Below, piece by piece: positions 1 to 14,217 of a stretch of DNA of 64,000 bases. This DNA is from Albula goreensis (taxonomy: Eukaryota > Chordata > Actinopteri > Albuliformes > Albulidae): NCBI GenBank assembly GCA_022829145.1, contig CM040742.1, positions 14,426,131 through 14,490,130 on the forward strand. Reading direction: 5' to 3'. The translations under genes were made by a program, and so were the position numbers. The notes under the pieces are model-generated. The model searched no databases. It saw only the letters and a program-made list of their open reading frames with translations, and was not told the DNA's origin. Position 1 is the stretch's first letter, and every line of letters starts with the position of its first letter.

Positions 1-831
1 CAAGTAAGTTGCGCCTCCTGAAAGAGGCTTGTCTCTGGGCCTGGAGCAAGCAGCTGGCTGTCGGGTCCAGCTTCGCCCCGCTGCACATCGTCAGACAAGC
101 GACAGTGCCGCACAGTCCAGCTCGCTCCTGGAAGGTTTCTCGCTGTTGTCTTTTTTTTTATTATTCCTCCTCTCTCCTACTCCACCAGTCAATTGGCCAC
201 TTTGTCCTGCCTGCCCAGAGAGGCCTGGCCAATAGAAAATCTCCCGCCAGCTCTCTCAGGCAGTGCCGCAGCATACCAATTAACCAGAGCAGTGCTTCAC
301 TTCTCTCAAAAGTCTGTCTGCACTGCTGCCTGCAGCTCATTCTCAAATGAACGGCCATTTTAATCGGCTGGATCCTTGTTGAATAGTTACTTGTCAATTG
401 CCAGTTGGAGCTTTGCATGATCAAACAACAGCATGGAACAGAGCAAGAGCAAGAATGCAGTTATTTATAGACATTTGTGTTGTTGGAGGAAAAAAAAACT
501 GACAGACGGAAAAAATAAATTCTGAAGAAACAGTACTGTTTCTGTGTACAGCATGACATGTACAAGAGACAAGCAGAGGCTTTCAGTGACTTTTTGATCA
601 TTAACACATTAATAAATCATGAATTCATAAAAGGCTGGAATTCAATTATGTATTTTAAAAGGATTAACTGATTACTTTTAGAGGTAGAAGATTAAAAGGA
701 AATTAATTCTTAGGGAAAAAAGAGGTCCACAAATTTGTCAGCACAAAATTGTGTACAAAATTGGTACATCTCAAAATGAGAGATGCCATAAAACAAAAGG
801 TGTGACTGATTGAGCTGTCTCTGTTGAAAAG
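1..831. other. intron sequence of dpysl3, no gene seen
   Basis: This is upstream of the first visible dpysl3 exon. I looked for the preceding exon (the family's SDRLLIKGG...EDGLIK segment) and did not find it, so the window opens inside an intron. The short open frames here have no recognisable protein features. Confidence 0.6.
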
Positions 832-1524
832 GCAAATTGGAGACAACTTAATCGTTCCTGGCGGGGTGAAGATCATCGAGGCTAATGGGAAAATGGTGAT
901 CCCGGGGGGCATCGATATCCACACCCATTTCCAGATGCCCTACAGGGGCACCACCACTGTGGACGACTTCGCCCAGGGGTCCAAAGCTGCCCTGGCCGGG
1001 GGCACCACCATGATCGGTAAGGTCTTTCACCAGTCAACGTAGCACCTAAAAATGCCATTTAACCAGCTAGTGTTAGCAGGGTGTCCTCCTCCTTTGTATG
1101 ATAAGATGATTTTGTGTACCAAGTAGTCAAAATTTTATCTATAATTTTATGTGGCAATTCAAAAATAGGGCAGGTTTATGCATCATGCCATAATTTCCCC
1201 CTGGCTCCCCATTCCTGTTACAGATTATGGAACTAACACGTAGAGCACACATGTACACACTTTTTGGGTCACAAGCACTTCCTGTCCAAGGGGTGAAAAG
1301 ATGTGACCTCACCTGTAAGAATAGGGGGAGCTATGGCAAGAAGGAGATTTGATTAGTTCTGAATTCAATTTTGAATTTTAAAGGTACCTGAATGTACTGC
1401 ATCATTGCACTTGTTTTGTTTTTACATTTTCATCCATCTGTATTTACGAAACTATACAATCCTAAAAATGGAGACAAAAGAAACAGGGCTGTGGCCATAT
1501 GCTTCTTTTTTAAACATGCCACAC

Positions 1525-1562
<38 letters not shown>

Positions 1563-4500
1563 TTGTTCCGATTACAAGATGATGATTAGTGCGCACATCT
1601 TAGGGCAATTCTGTTACCGTCACCATGTCACCCATAATACCCCACAGTAAGGACTGTGGGAGCGTTCTCTGGCCAGTGCTAATCCAGCACAGGTGTCCTC
1701 AGTGGCTTTAAAAATGGAGCCGTTTTTCCCTTTTGGCAAAACGTCACACAAGCTGAGCTATTAGGCAGCGTCCATCGAGGAAGTTTGATCCCAGCATAAA
1801 ATCTCGCCCCCGCCATGAAATGATGACAGCCCACATGAAAAGGTCCCATGTTGGGTCAAGTTAGACAAAACATACTTTGGATACCGAGACTGGATACCGA
1901 GACGGTAATCGTGTGATATTGTAGCTGTTTGCAGTGAGAATGGAGTGGTCTAAACTGGACTGTGTGGGCGGGCAGCCAGGGGGAGACCACACAAAGGCCT
2001 GGGGGTGGTAATGTAAAGTGAAACACAAGTCCCGTGGAACAGTCAGAATCGCGCCGGCCAGTCAGAGGTGCAGAACAGCTGGCAACTGTAAGAGTGTCCC
2101 GTTACTATTAACCAAAAATGAGCACCAGGCTGCACTGACCTGTTTGGAGGCCGTGTGAAGGGGCCCCCTTCAAAATGACCATGAAAGGGCATGAATCCGC
2201 CTGCAAAAGTCCACCTCAACATTATGTGTGGTTCCCTACCAGCCCAACTCAGGAGGGTAAAGAGAACCTCGGACACAGCTTTCCATTCACAAAAACTGTT
2301 ATCTGTTAAGATTAGGGTGGCCTTAATTGCCTGTCTGGATAGTGATTCATTCAGTTGGCGCTAGCATCTGAGTGTCTCCTGCCTGGAGTGGGAACTGAAT
2401 ACAAGAGATGACTCTAGATCATCGTGTAGGTAACCAGGGGGAGTAATGAACCCGGGGAGGTTTGCGTCTGGCGTGTAACTCCTGCCAAGCTGTCTGTCCA
2501 GTCCACAGGCTCTTCGCCTGACCTGTATCTCACCTCAGATTTTAATAGAAAGTTTCAACAAAGCAGCATCTTCTTGGCCATGCCCCACTGCAGTCTACTT
2601 TACAGACCTTCAGAATGACATCAGCGGAGGGACGGGGTTAATGCTATCAGTGCTAAAGCTATCATAATGTAAGGTGCTGCACTCCAGCAGAACTTACCTA
2701 CCTATACTGTAAAACACGTGTTGTAGCAAACGTCAAAATTGACGTTTATGGCCAAATTATTTCCATTTTAACTAAATTGTCATGTTATGGATGTGAATCA
2801 TTGTGCAACACCGTTCTCAAGCTATAGGATGTGATATGTAAACTTAAAAAGAAATGCCAGGATGAGTCAAGTGGGCCTTCAATGGAGAGCTTGAAGCAGT
2901 GTCTCCCTAGCCAATTCCCCCCCTGCGGTCTAATTCAGATCCCCAGACCTGCAGAATGATATCAGCTACGTTTACGTGCCATCAGCGTTTTAAAGCCGTT
3001 AATTAGATCATTAATTACCCAGTCTCCTCCTGGCATAGTATTGGTATGGAAACGTGGGAAGTGATGTGTGAATCAGAATTGCAGTGGGAGGGTGGGGGGG
3101 GTGTAGAGAGAGAGTTCACAGTTGGGTGAGCAGGGAACACTGCAGAGACTGTTGTGTAAGAGCTGCATCAAACCACACAGACTGGGCTGGGGGGGGGGGG
3201 GGGTTGGTGGTGGAGGGTAAGGGGGGGTCCAGCGGCAGTCAAAGCTCTCAAGGTTAGACATGAGTGAGATTTTGTGTATGGGACACACATTTTGAGTCAC
3301 ACACGTGAAACCCACGCATTGGAGATCTCAACCTCACACACTCACGTGATCTCACACATTGGTAAAAAAAAAAACTGTTTCAGTTTCCAGATGATTTTAT
3401 GGAAAAATCGCTTTCCCCCAAATAATCCCACACCCTCCACTCAACAATTATGCTAGTTCGTAACCCTCAATTTTGTTCACTACCAGCTATCTCATGTCTT
3501 TGGTTCACTGATCCTTGAGAGCTATGGGAATAGAAGGAGGGAGAATCATTGAAATAATTTCTGGAATGGTTTAGTTTAGACCATAAACATTGCTCTCTCC
3601 CAGTCGATAACAGCCAGGTTTGACGTCACATGAATTCAAGCATTTCACATAAAGATAAAGCATATGTTAGAGCAAGAAAAAAATCTATCTTTCAGTGTTT
3701 GACTTTGTCAGGTTTTAGGGCTGTGATAGCCTGAGACAAGGCCTAAAAAAATGTGAGATTTGAGCTGACAGATTGCTGCTCATACCCCCAAAGCCACCCT
3801 GCCCCACCCATGAGCAAACGCCCGGTTTCCCTCCACAGTGGACCATGTGATCCCAGACCCTGGCAGCAGCCTGATGGAGGCCTTCGATCGCTGGAAGGAG
3901 TGGGCGGACGAGAAGGCCTGCTGTGACTACTCCCTGCATGTGGACATCACCCACTGGAACGACAGCGTCAAGCAGGAGGTGGACACTCTGCTGAAGGAGA
4001 AAGGTATGGTATATTATTATTATTGTTATTATTATTATTATTATTATCAGTAGTAGTAGTAGAAGTAGTAGTATTAGTATTATTATTAATGTGAAATTTA
4101 CCTTACATCATATCCCAAATATAATGTATTAATGAGTCTCGCTAAATTGTAGGTTTTCTTAAAAAAACTTTGTATCTCTTTTTCCCTCTAAATGATACAT
4201 GAATAGAAGATGAGCATTATCCATTTTGTTCTGTGCGTAATAAAGTTGATCTTCAACGCCATGTGATTCAAAGTTGTAAGTGAAAGACAATAGTTAATAA
4301 AAAAGTAATAATGAAACAAACAGTTTTAATAAACTGTAGTAGTATCCCAAAAGTTTAGTTTTTAGAAAAATTATATTTAGGTTTTGAAGACATAAGGGTT
4401 TCTTTATGATGTCTGTGAAATACAAGTGGTCTCAGACAAGCAGTGTTCTTGAGTTAAAGATAACTTACAGTTGGGAGATTTTTGTGATTGAATGACTGAC

Positions 4501-6834
4501 CACATCATGTTTGCCAGTTTATATCTGAACATGTATTCAAAGATGCCTGAGTAGCAGAGCTTGGTAAACATCATAAATGAAAGCTCTTTGAGAAAATCTA
4601 AAATAGTCAAAATAGTCAACAATAGTCACACTGTCAACAGCACTGCTCTAAATCAACGAATCATCAAACAAGCTGGGTGCCCAGCCTGTGGAACACAGCA
4701 TCCGTTTCTTTCTTGGACATCGTCATGACAACATCACCACATTTTCAATTGAGAACAGATGCTTGGGAAAAAATCACCCAAAACACATTCTAGAATGGAT
4801 TACATTATCATTCTAACATGCACCATAAACCAGTATGTGTGACTTACTGTGCCATGTGTCACATTGTAAATTATGGCAAAGGAATTAGGAGCCATGTTGT
4901 GGTGTATGCAGCAGGGTTTATGCTCTCTGTCTCACAGCAATGTGTGTGCTGAGTTTACTGGGGCAGTGACAAACAGGTGTAATCTCCAGAATCCTGTAAT
5001 CCGTGCTGAATTTTTCAGGGCTGAGACCATGCCCATTTGGGTCTGTCTCTGCCCCCCGTCCTGTTCCCAGGCTAGAGGAACAGCTGTGGAGAGACAGGAT
5101 TAGGCCCTGGAGAGGCAGATGTGTCCATCGATGCTCCAGGCTCTGGGCTCCGAGCTACAGGCTGCAGGATCTAAACCTGGGAAAGTTATTAGCCTGGCTG
5201 AGTCAACAGCTCCCTCTGTTTGCCAATCTGTTTAAAGAGGGGGACCTCCCAAACCAATTCATCATAAGGAGGCAGCGTAAAGCTCCTGCGTTCCTGGGCG
5301 AAGCATTGTCCTCAGCCGATACCAACAGCTATTTTTAAGCTCCTTCCGCAGTTGGAAAACAGACAGGCCATTTTGGACTACCCCCCCACACCACAACCCC
5401 CACAAGGAAAGCGAGAGCTAGCTCTCGAGTTGGCGGACCACGATGACATCACTCCTGTCTGCCTTTTGACTGGTCACAGTGAAGTGCAGGGCAGCTCTTT
5501 GGTGTGACATATGAAAGGCAATTGGGGGCGGATATTTAGTTAACTTTTTGTCCAGATATCAGTTGTTCACCTCCTCTCCACTGACTCCAGACTCTTACAC
5601 CTGGTGCTCACGCAGCAGAGACAGTGGTGCGTTTGAGGCTTTGTCTGAAAAAAAAAGCCACACATGTGCAGAAGGGTGTGGTGTGCTAGCCCCCTCAGTG
5701 GATTCTCGGCTGATTAGATAAATTATGGAGAAGGAGAGGAGATGGTAATGCAGGAAGATGGTTCTCTTTGCTAAAACCTCAAGTGTCAAGAGACTTCTGG
5801 GTAATTGCAGCTGGGGAATTGAGAACAGAGTGGTCAGTACTGGAATGGATATGGATTTTCTGTAGGACTGACCACTCCATTCCATAAAGTGCCATAATTA
5901 TCATGTGATTTTATGCACTCTGCTGCTCTCATTCTATATTCATAGCCTCTCCCTCCCTTTTTCTCACACTGACCTCCCTCTCCCTCCCTCTGCCTCGCTT
6001 TCCCTGTCTCTCTCTCTCTCTCTCTCTCTCTATTTCGTTTTGTTTTTTCAGTCTCAAGGTGCTATATTGCCAAAGCAAATGTTACAAATAAAACAATAAC
6101 ACAAATACATAAATCTAATCCTTAAGTTGTTGTAACTGATTTATATGTAATGTACTTTCATATGCATGTCACTTTATGTATCCATATATCACAATAGCAG
6201 TCACATTCTAAGATATGCATGCCATATGTTTATATAATTAATTTTACCTAATTATTTCTCTCTATCGCTCTCTGCAGGAGTAAACTCTTTCCAGGTCTAC
6301 ATGGCATATAAGGACCTGTACCAGATGAGTAACAGTGAGGTAAGCTGACAGGGCGTCTCATAGTCTGGCTGTGGCAGGGAGCTGAGTGGCCCTTCTTAGG
6401 ACACTGGTGCTGCTGTGTAGGACTACTGTCACCTCTACTACTGTCACTCGAACTTATTTTAGCACCTCTGCTGTCAGACTGGATCCGAATGGCCACATTC
6501 AGCACTGAAACGTTGTGTTTGTGTGAGGGGTGGGGGGTGGGGGTTTACGTTTGCATGTAAACCTGTGGGTATGCATACAATTGTGTATGTGTGTTTGTAC
6601 AGAATGAGTGTGTGTGTGCGTGTCAGTATGTGTATATGCACAGAATGTTGACCATGACCTCAAAGAAATCGCCAGTGAGTGGGAAGCTAAAATTATCAAA
6701 TCTTGCTCAAAATTTGTTCTGTCACTTTTGGTACCCGCCTAGTAATTGAGGTTTATTATAGTACTGGTTCTGTTTTTGGTATCGTCCTCTTGGGAGAGAC
6801 GAATAGTGAATATGGACATTACATCATCTGTGTT

Positions 6835-6880
<46 letters not shown>

Positions 6881-9800
6881 GCTCATGTCAGTGGTGTGTG
6901 AGGTTCTGTGTCCAGATGTCAGTTGACAGTGACATCATGAGTGCTTTATCCTGAGGCATATATTGGGCCTGTCCAGTTTAAGTTTGAAGTCTGAACTTTG
7001 TTCAAAAGAGATTTCATTTTTGGTGAAGAACTGATATCAGTGACTTGTGAGGTTTGAAATGCTGATTTCTGTTATGGTCAAGGATGTCGGTACTGGCATG
7101 AGCAGTACGTGTAGAACATGCAGACAGTAAGTGCAATGTCTCTGCTTGTGTTTCAGCTGTACGAGATCTTCACCTTCCTTGGAGAGAATGGTGGCATCGT
7201 GCAGGTCCATGCTGAGAACGGAGAGATCATTGCAGAGGTGCGGTGCGCTACCCACTTATTCTTTTTTGACATAGCTGTCTCAAACACAGTGCTGTGAAGG
7301 GCTGGCTCTTTACTCCAGCCTCTGCTCTTGATTCTATCATTTCCTCTAATATTTCCTCAATTAGACATTGGCTACGATGCAAATTACTTGTCATCTAGAT
7401 AACAGCTGTGTCTTTCGCTGAATACGTTAGTGCAGAGTTATACACACGTAGCTTAATGAGTAATTGAACTGACAGAGGCAGAACTAATGGGTGGGAAAGG
7501 AAACCCAAACGCACGAGGCCCTCTGTGGCATTGAGTTTGAGACTGACCATTTCAATGATGAATGGGCCGCAGAAGTAGCGGAGTGGCCTAACAGTTGTGC
7601 AGTTGCGTGTCCAACTAGATTTTCAGTAGCTCATATCCCCAGCGGAGGAGTTACTGTTGAAAGATTAGGCATTTAGCAGACACCCTTGTCCAGGTTGACT
7701 AATATAACTCACAGACTTATATAGCTTCTGAGCTGGAAGCCCAGCTCACTGATACTGCTGCCCAAAGTGAACATGATTCTTCTGTAAACCCTATGGGTCA
7801 TGATGTTTGGCCCTTTCTGTGTATTGTGAATACTAAGAGTTGAGCCACTTGCGTCTGTCCTTCAGGAGCAAGCTCGGATGCTGGAGATGGGTATCACTGG
7901 GCCTGAGGGACATGTTCTTAGCAGGCCGGAGGAGGTGAGTACAAACCCCGCTGTTTCTCCAGCTGGGGAAGGTGGCTGGGGAAGCTGAGCCCTCTCCATC
8001 ATGCTTAATGCATGGCAGTGCCTTTAATGTAATGTGAGGAACCAAGCTCTCATCTGTTAGTGTCCTGTTAGAGCACGTACAGAATGCTCTGTGGTGCAGA
8101 ATCGCATCTGGGAGAACGATAACTAACATCACACACTTAACAATAAATACATCTCCATCTCCATCTGATTTACAGAATCACTGTTGGTGTGTTTATGACA
8201 TTATCCATGTTTCCATGCCAACCGTCTTATCGAATTAAATAGACTTGATGGAAATGGCAAATGTCAATGACAATTCTGAGAAAGAGTTTTTACTTTTTCT
8301 ATAGATGGATAACTTTTTTGTCAAGAAAGAGATTATTCATTATGTCACAATGGAGACATTATGGCCAAAAAAAAAGATATGAATAAGGAAATCAACTATA
8401 ACATCAAATCACATAACTTCAATCAGGATTTTCACTATCATGCCCTTCTGAAAATGGTCATTATATTTAGGTTTTTGTTCACCTCAAGCCAGTTTGATGG
8501 GTATGCACCCTCACAAGTGTTAACATTCCTTTGCCAACTTTAATTTGTTTGCTCAAAATATGCATGACAAGTAAATGGAAATAAAGCTAGTAATTTTTGC
8601 AGGATGTCTGGTTGGCAGGCAGGCAAGTTCTAATTGTGATTTGTTGATCCCCAAGAACAAATCCCAACACACTCACACATTTGCGTGCTAGCTGCTGAGA
8701 GAAAGGATTTTGTTGCCAGCAATTGACACTGACAGGTTGCGTGAAGTCAGTATACAGCTTGGGTATATGTGTGTGAATGTGTGTGTGTGAGCGCAAGCGT
8801 GCGTATGTTTTCTGATGTAGCTATTGTTCCTCTTTGTAGCTGGAGGCTGAGGCAGTGTTTAGAGCCGTCACCATTGCCAGTCAGACCAACTGCCCCCTGT
8901 ATGTGACAAAGGTCATGAGCAAGAGCGCAGCCGACATCATCTCCCAGGCCAGGAAAAAAGGTATGTCGCTGCCAATATAACATTAGAAGCGATATTTCTT
9001 ATCTCTTTACTTACTGCATTATGAGTGCATTGAAAGGCCCTCTCTAATAAAAATCACAATTTCCTGTATATTCATTTGTGCATGGAGGTAACAAGTTTGG
9101 AGTCAGCATTGTTTTGCAAGGGTGAATGCTTGAAAATTCCGGGCAGTTGTTACATATCCCTCTCCCATGATGTGGAATAGGTTCCACAGAAGTTCTTGTG
9201 AGTTACAGCTCTTCCATTCTGCAGTTTACATTTTGATTAGCCGAGGGAGTGTGCCAATCACCAGTACGATTAGCCAGTCAGGGCTGTATATCAATATGTG
9301 TCAATATGGATGCATGAACCCCGCTCACAGCCTTCATTTCAAGTGGAGAAAATTATTAAAATGATTTCAAAGTATTTATTCATTTACAAATTTTTCACTC
9401 AAAAAACTTAGCACATTCATTTTGTAGGTGTTCAGAAATATTTGAAATTGAAATGATCGTAAGAGAACTTTAAGTGACTTGAAGTGACCCAAGGTTTCAA
9501 ACCCTGTAAACTTTACAAAAAATGTGGGGGGAAAAAGATGTGGTGAAACCAGTAATGCAAGTTATATATGTTATTAACATGTGAACCCTGAACAAGATTT
9601 GGATGGTGGGAATGCTCCCGTGTCCTTATGTGACAATCTAGTCATTGTTTCCACAGTAGAGAAGTACAAGATACATCTGTTCTGCTCCAGTAGATGTACC
9701 AAAAAAAGGGAAAAGGACTACTTTTTTATTGGAATCTCAAACTTGCCATTACTGCGCTGTGAGCCATGTCCCAGTGTGCTGTCCTTAAATGTGTTTGACA

Positions 9801-12800
9801 TTTATCAAGTCCAGTTGGGTCTGTAGATAGAAAACAGAACCCTTGTAAATGGTGCAGCTGAAACGCGTCCTGCTTTTTCAGATGGAAACGAGCGAGAAAA
9901 GCGTTCCGTGCCTACATGACAGAGGCATTCCTGAAAGATGCAGTCACTCTTGTACGAGAGTGCTTTGTTGAGCGCGCTTGTCAGGCCGCCTTGATTCCGT
10001 CCTCGGCTTGGCCGTCTCTCCCCTGAGCCGGCCATGTTTTGATTTGTCACGTCACAGCGAGGTTTAGGAAAGACTTGCAAACATCAGCAAATTAACTTAA
10101 TGGAGACCAGCACAGCAAACCAGGCTAATTAGTGTGGGCACATTCCTGGTCGATTGACTATTAAGGCCTTTTAAGCTAAATTGCGCTACACTCTGGTTTA
10201 TTCACAATAGCATCCATCCCTGTTGAAGTAGACAGTACGAGAATGTGTATAGAGATTTGGTTTTCTGCATAGCCTGTAGTAAACCTAAATATTGGTAACA
10301 GGTGTGCTTCAATGTTTACTGACTCTACTGTGCTAATCAGTGGGAAAAACCACAGTAAAAGCCATTGAGATGGCAGCGCATCAAACGCTCAATGAAGAGC
10401 AGTAAATGAGGCAATGTGTAAATGAGGTGGTGTGTCTCTTCTTTTTCTTTATTGAACATTTGGTGTGCTGTCACCTCCATGGCTTTTGAATATGGGTTTT
10501 TTTTCCATTTTCTGCTACACAGAAGAGGCAAGATTACAGTCAACACATGGATACTTAGGTGTGGTCTGTCTCAGACACTGACAGTCTTTCACTGCTTCTC
10601 AGGTAATGTTGTGTTTGGTGAGCCAATCACAGCCAGCCTTGGTACAGATGGCACACACTATTGGAGCAAGAACTGGGCCAAGGCAGCTTCGTTTGTGACA
10701 TCACCACCCCTCAGTCCAGATCCCACCACCCCAGACTATCTCAACACTTTATTGGCCAGGTAAAGAGTGCCACCCAATGCCTGCCTCGTGCAAATACCTT
10801 GGCCTTCTTGTCTGTAAGATGATTTGAATTCATTAAGAGGTTGTGATTATGTCATAATCTAATTGATTGTAGTTGCTACATGTGCTTTGTCCTTAAATTT
10901 CATTTGTGTTAAACAAGTTTTACTACTTGTGATTGCCTGAATTATATTGTATTTTAAGCTCATTAGCTGCTGAAATGATCACAAAATAAATTGGTATGCC
11001 TTATGTGTAGGGGAAAAAAGGACAAAACACACTGTGGTTGGATTTAAGCTGTGTCTTTTAAATGAAATCAAATCAAAGCATGTGTTTTTATTCTTTTGGA
11101 TGTTTTATGTTGTGACTAGCTGATTGTTGTGTGCTGAAATGGGCTGGAAAAGTCATGCTAGATGATGCATGTCTCCTTAGTGTATAAACCACTCTGTTTT
11201 CCTGCAAGCCTAAAGTTAAAACGTTTGCAGGGAAGGAAAGCATCAATAACTCGTAAGAGGAGACCTTGGCACACGGTTCATTGTCATTTATCTACTTTAT
11301 ACAAGCTTTGTAGTGTTGTCCTCTGCTATATTTTTCCAGTTTGCCTTCAAGGGATCATTATGGAATTACCAAACAACCCCAGTAAAGTAGTGCACTTGAT
11401 TGCCCTGAAATAGTTTGTAGCCTTTGCTTCTGGAAACCATTTGCGTTTGTGTTTCAGATAGAGCAGCTTTGGGTGATTTGAGCTAGGTCAGGCAATGAAG
11501 ATAGCTACTCTAAAATTATCATTCATTCACTCTTCAATGAAGCCTGTCTCTAATCGAGCCACATAGCATAATGGCAAAACCCCCACCCTCACTGATGTAA
11601 TGGTAGAAATTAGTAGCACCTTTTTGGGTTTCAGAAACTTTAGTCTGTGCTGACCCTTTTTGTTTGGTGTGGGGGCTATTTTTTGGCCCCTTTTAGGCTG
11701 TTGAGTGTGGCATGATAACAGGAATCTTGTTTGCGATGTGCTTTTTAGTGAATGTGCTCTCTTCCCATTTCCTCAGTTAGGATGTGAATGTCACAGGAAG
11801 TGATTGGCGTATGAGATGTGATTTTAGCAAGAGTGCTTGCTTTCTTCCTCTTCCCTCAGTGGTGATCTGAATGTGACAGGAAGTGCCCACTGCACCTTCA
11901 GTGTGGCCCAGAAGGCCATTGGGAAGGATGACTTCACCCAGATCCCAGAGGGTGTTAATGGCGTGGAGGAGAGGATGGCATTGATCTGGGACAAGGCAGT
12001 GGTAAGGCGCTGTCCACCCCCTCATCATCTCCAAAATTTTAATTCAAATTTTAACTGTAAACTTTGCTTATATGACAAGGTCATTCTTATACTGTCAAAG
12101 ATCATGTACATTTTCAGGTATTCAGATATGACAATGAATCTGAGAAGAAAAAGCAATCTCATTGAACCAATTTTTGAAAACAACAACAACAACAGTTATT
12201 AACTATTTATACAAAAATAAGTTAAATGTTGCCCCTGAGTTTTTGGCATGATAAAATCTATTGGGCTTCCAATCCCACACACTCAGCCTTTTCCTCCTAG
12301 TATCATTCTTTCTCTTTCTCTCCCTGTTTCTCTCTTTCTCTCTTACTTGCTTTCTCTCTGTCTGCCTCTGCCGCTGTCTGTTTCCTTCCTCTTGTTCACT
12401 CTCACTCTGTCACTTTTTCCCTGACATTGTTCACTCTCTCACATTTGGAAACAAAAGCAGAATTGTATTTTCTGGACAGCTGCGTAGTGTGTGAGGGGTG
12501 GCCATTCTCTTTTTAATCTGAAAGTGGAGACAGTTTTCTAAAAGCAGCCGCTTTGCTGCCGGCTTAGGTGCAGTGGCAGCTGCAGTTTGGGGAGCTGGGT
12601 GCAGCGAAAGGCCAAACGTTTAAAAATTCAAAAGCCGCATTATGAGAGAGGTTTCTGCAGCACTAAGCAATCGCCACACAGTCACATTAAACTATGCAGC
12701 AGTTGTGCCTTTTACCTTGTCATCAAAAATATTCAGTCTAAACTTTTTTTACTTGCTCTGTCCAGGTCACTGGAAAAATGGACGAGAACATGTTTGTCGC

Positions 12801-14143
12801 TGTGACAAGCACCAACGCTGCCAAAATCCTCAACCTGTACCCCCGAAAGGGCCGGATTGCTGTGGGCTCAGATAGTGACTTGGTGATCTGGGACTCGGAT
12901 GCCGTCAGGACCATAACGGCTAAGACACATCACTCGGTAAGAGTCTGGGGGCCTGGGCTAAACTAAAGGACTGCAATTCTATAAGCATTCCTTCTGTTAC
13001 TACAGCTACAATCACTCTTCACTCTACACTACACATCACTGCACTTCAAAATCCTCTGCAGCCACAGGCAAAACCTGCTTTCCCATTAAGGAGGAGCTGG
13101 CTGCTCTCCACTGACCTTTAAGCTCCTCTAAACGGAAATGTCCTCCCTGTGGACATTTCTAACTAATAAAACACTGTGTCTTCCACGATGCGAAAACTTT
13201 TTTTTTGAAGTATGTTCCCTCTAATGAAGCCATATGTAGAGGAGAGGCAGTGCTTTTAGCACTACAGTCAATTCCTCCTCCCTGTCTGTCCTCTCCAACT
13301 AAACATATCCCTTAAAGTGTAATAAACAACGTATATACAGCATGCAGAAAAGGCATTCTGTACGATCGTATGATCAGAGCTGCAGACATTGGCTACAGGT
13401 CACCTCATATGTCCTTCATCGCCTTGGCAACAAGAAGCCAAGTGCTACTCAGTCAGGAGCTAGGCATGGGGAGGGTTAACCGTGAGAGCGCTAACACAGG
13501 AAATCCAAGCTTGAAGTGCTCACTCAATTTCCTGTTCATCAGGGTGGGGGGTTGGTAGAGGGAGAGAAAAGGAAGGAGAGAAAGAACGCATAAGAGAGAG
13601 AGAGAGCTACAGAGAGAGAAAGAATATTAAAATTAGGAAGAGAGGGCTTCGATTACTTTCCCATATGTGGAAAAGTTCCAGAGAGACCAAGGTTCTTACG
13701 GAATGATGTCACCTTCTCATTTCCTCCCCTTGCAACATGCAGGCACTCCAGGCATCAGAGCTGCACTGCTCCTCACAGTCTCCACTCCTCCCTGTTTTAA
13801 GGAACCAAAATGTTTAAAACCATATTACACTGTGTTGGAATATATGTACGGAGTATACTCATTGCATAGTATGTGCCATATCTCATACAGATAAACTTTC
13901 ATAAACTTTCATGACTAAATGGAACATTGTGTGTGTTATCTGGAAGGGCTGGCTGTGTTTATTTATGTTTTTGGGGGGGTGACATCATTCTTGGCAGAAG
14001 GCATCTCTCATGTCCTGAATTTTGAGCACACAATGAGTATGCAGCATGCTGTGCACACGGAGAGGGGGAAGACAATAGCCGAAAACAACAGCTTGTGACC
14101 GGCAGTGTGGAGACGGAAAGAGGAGGGGAGAGAGGGGAGAGTA

Positions 14144-14217
<74 letters not shown>

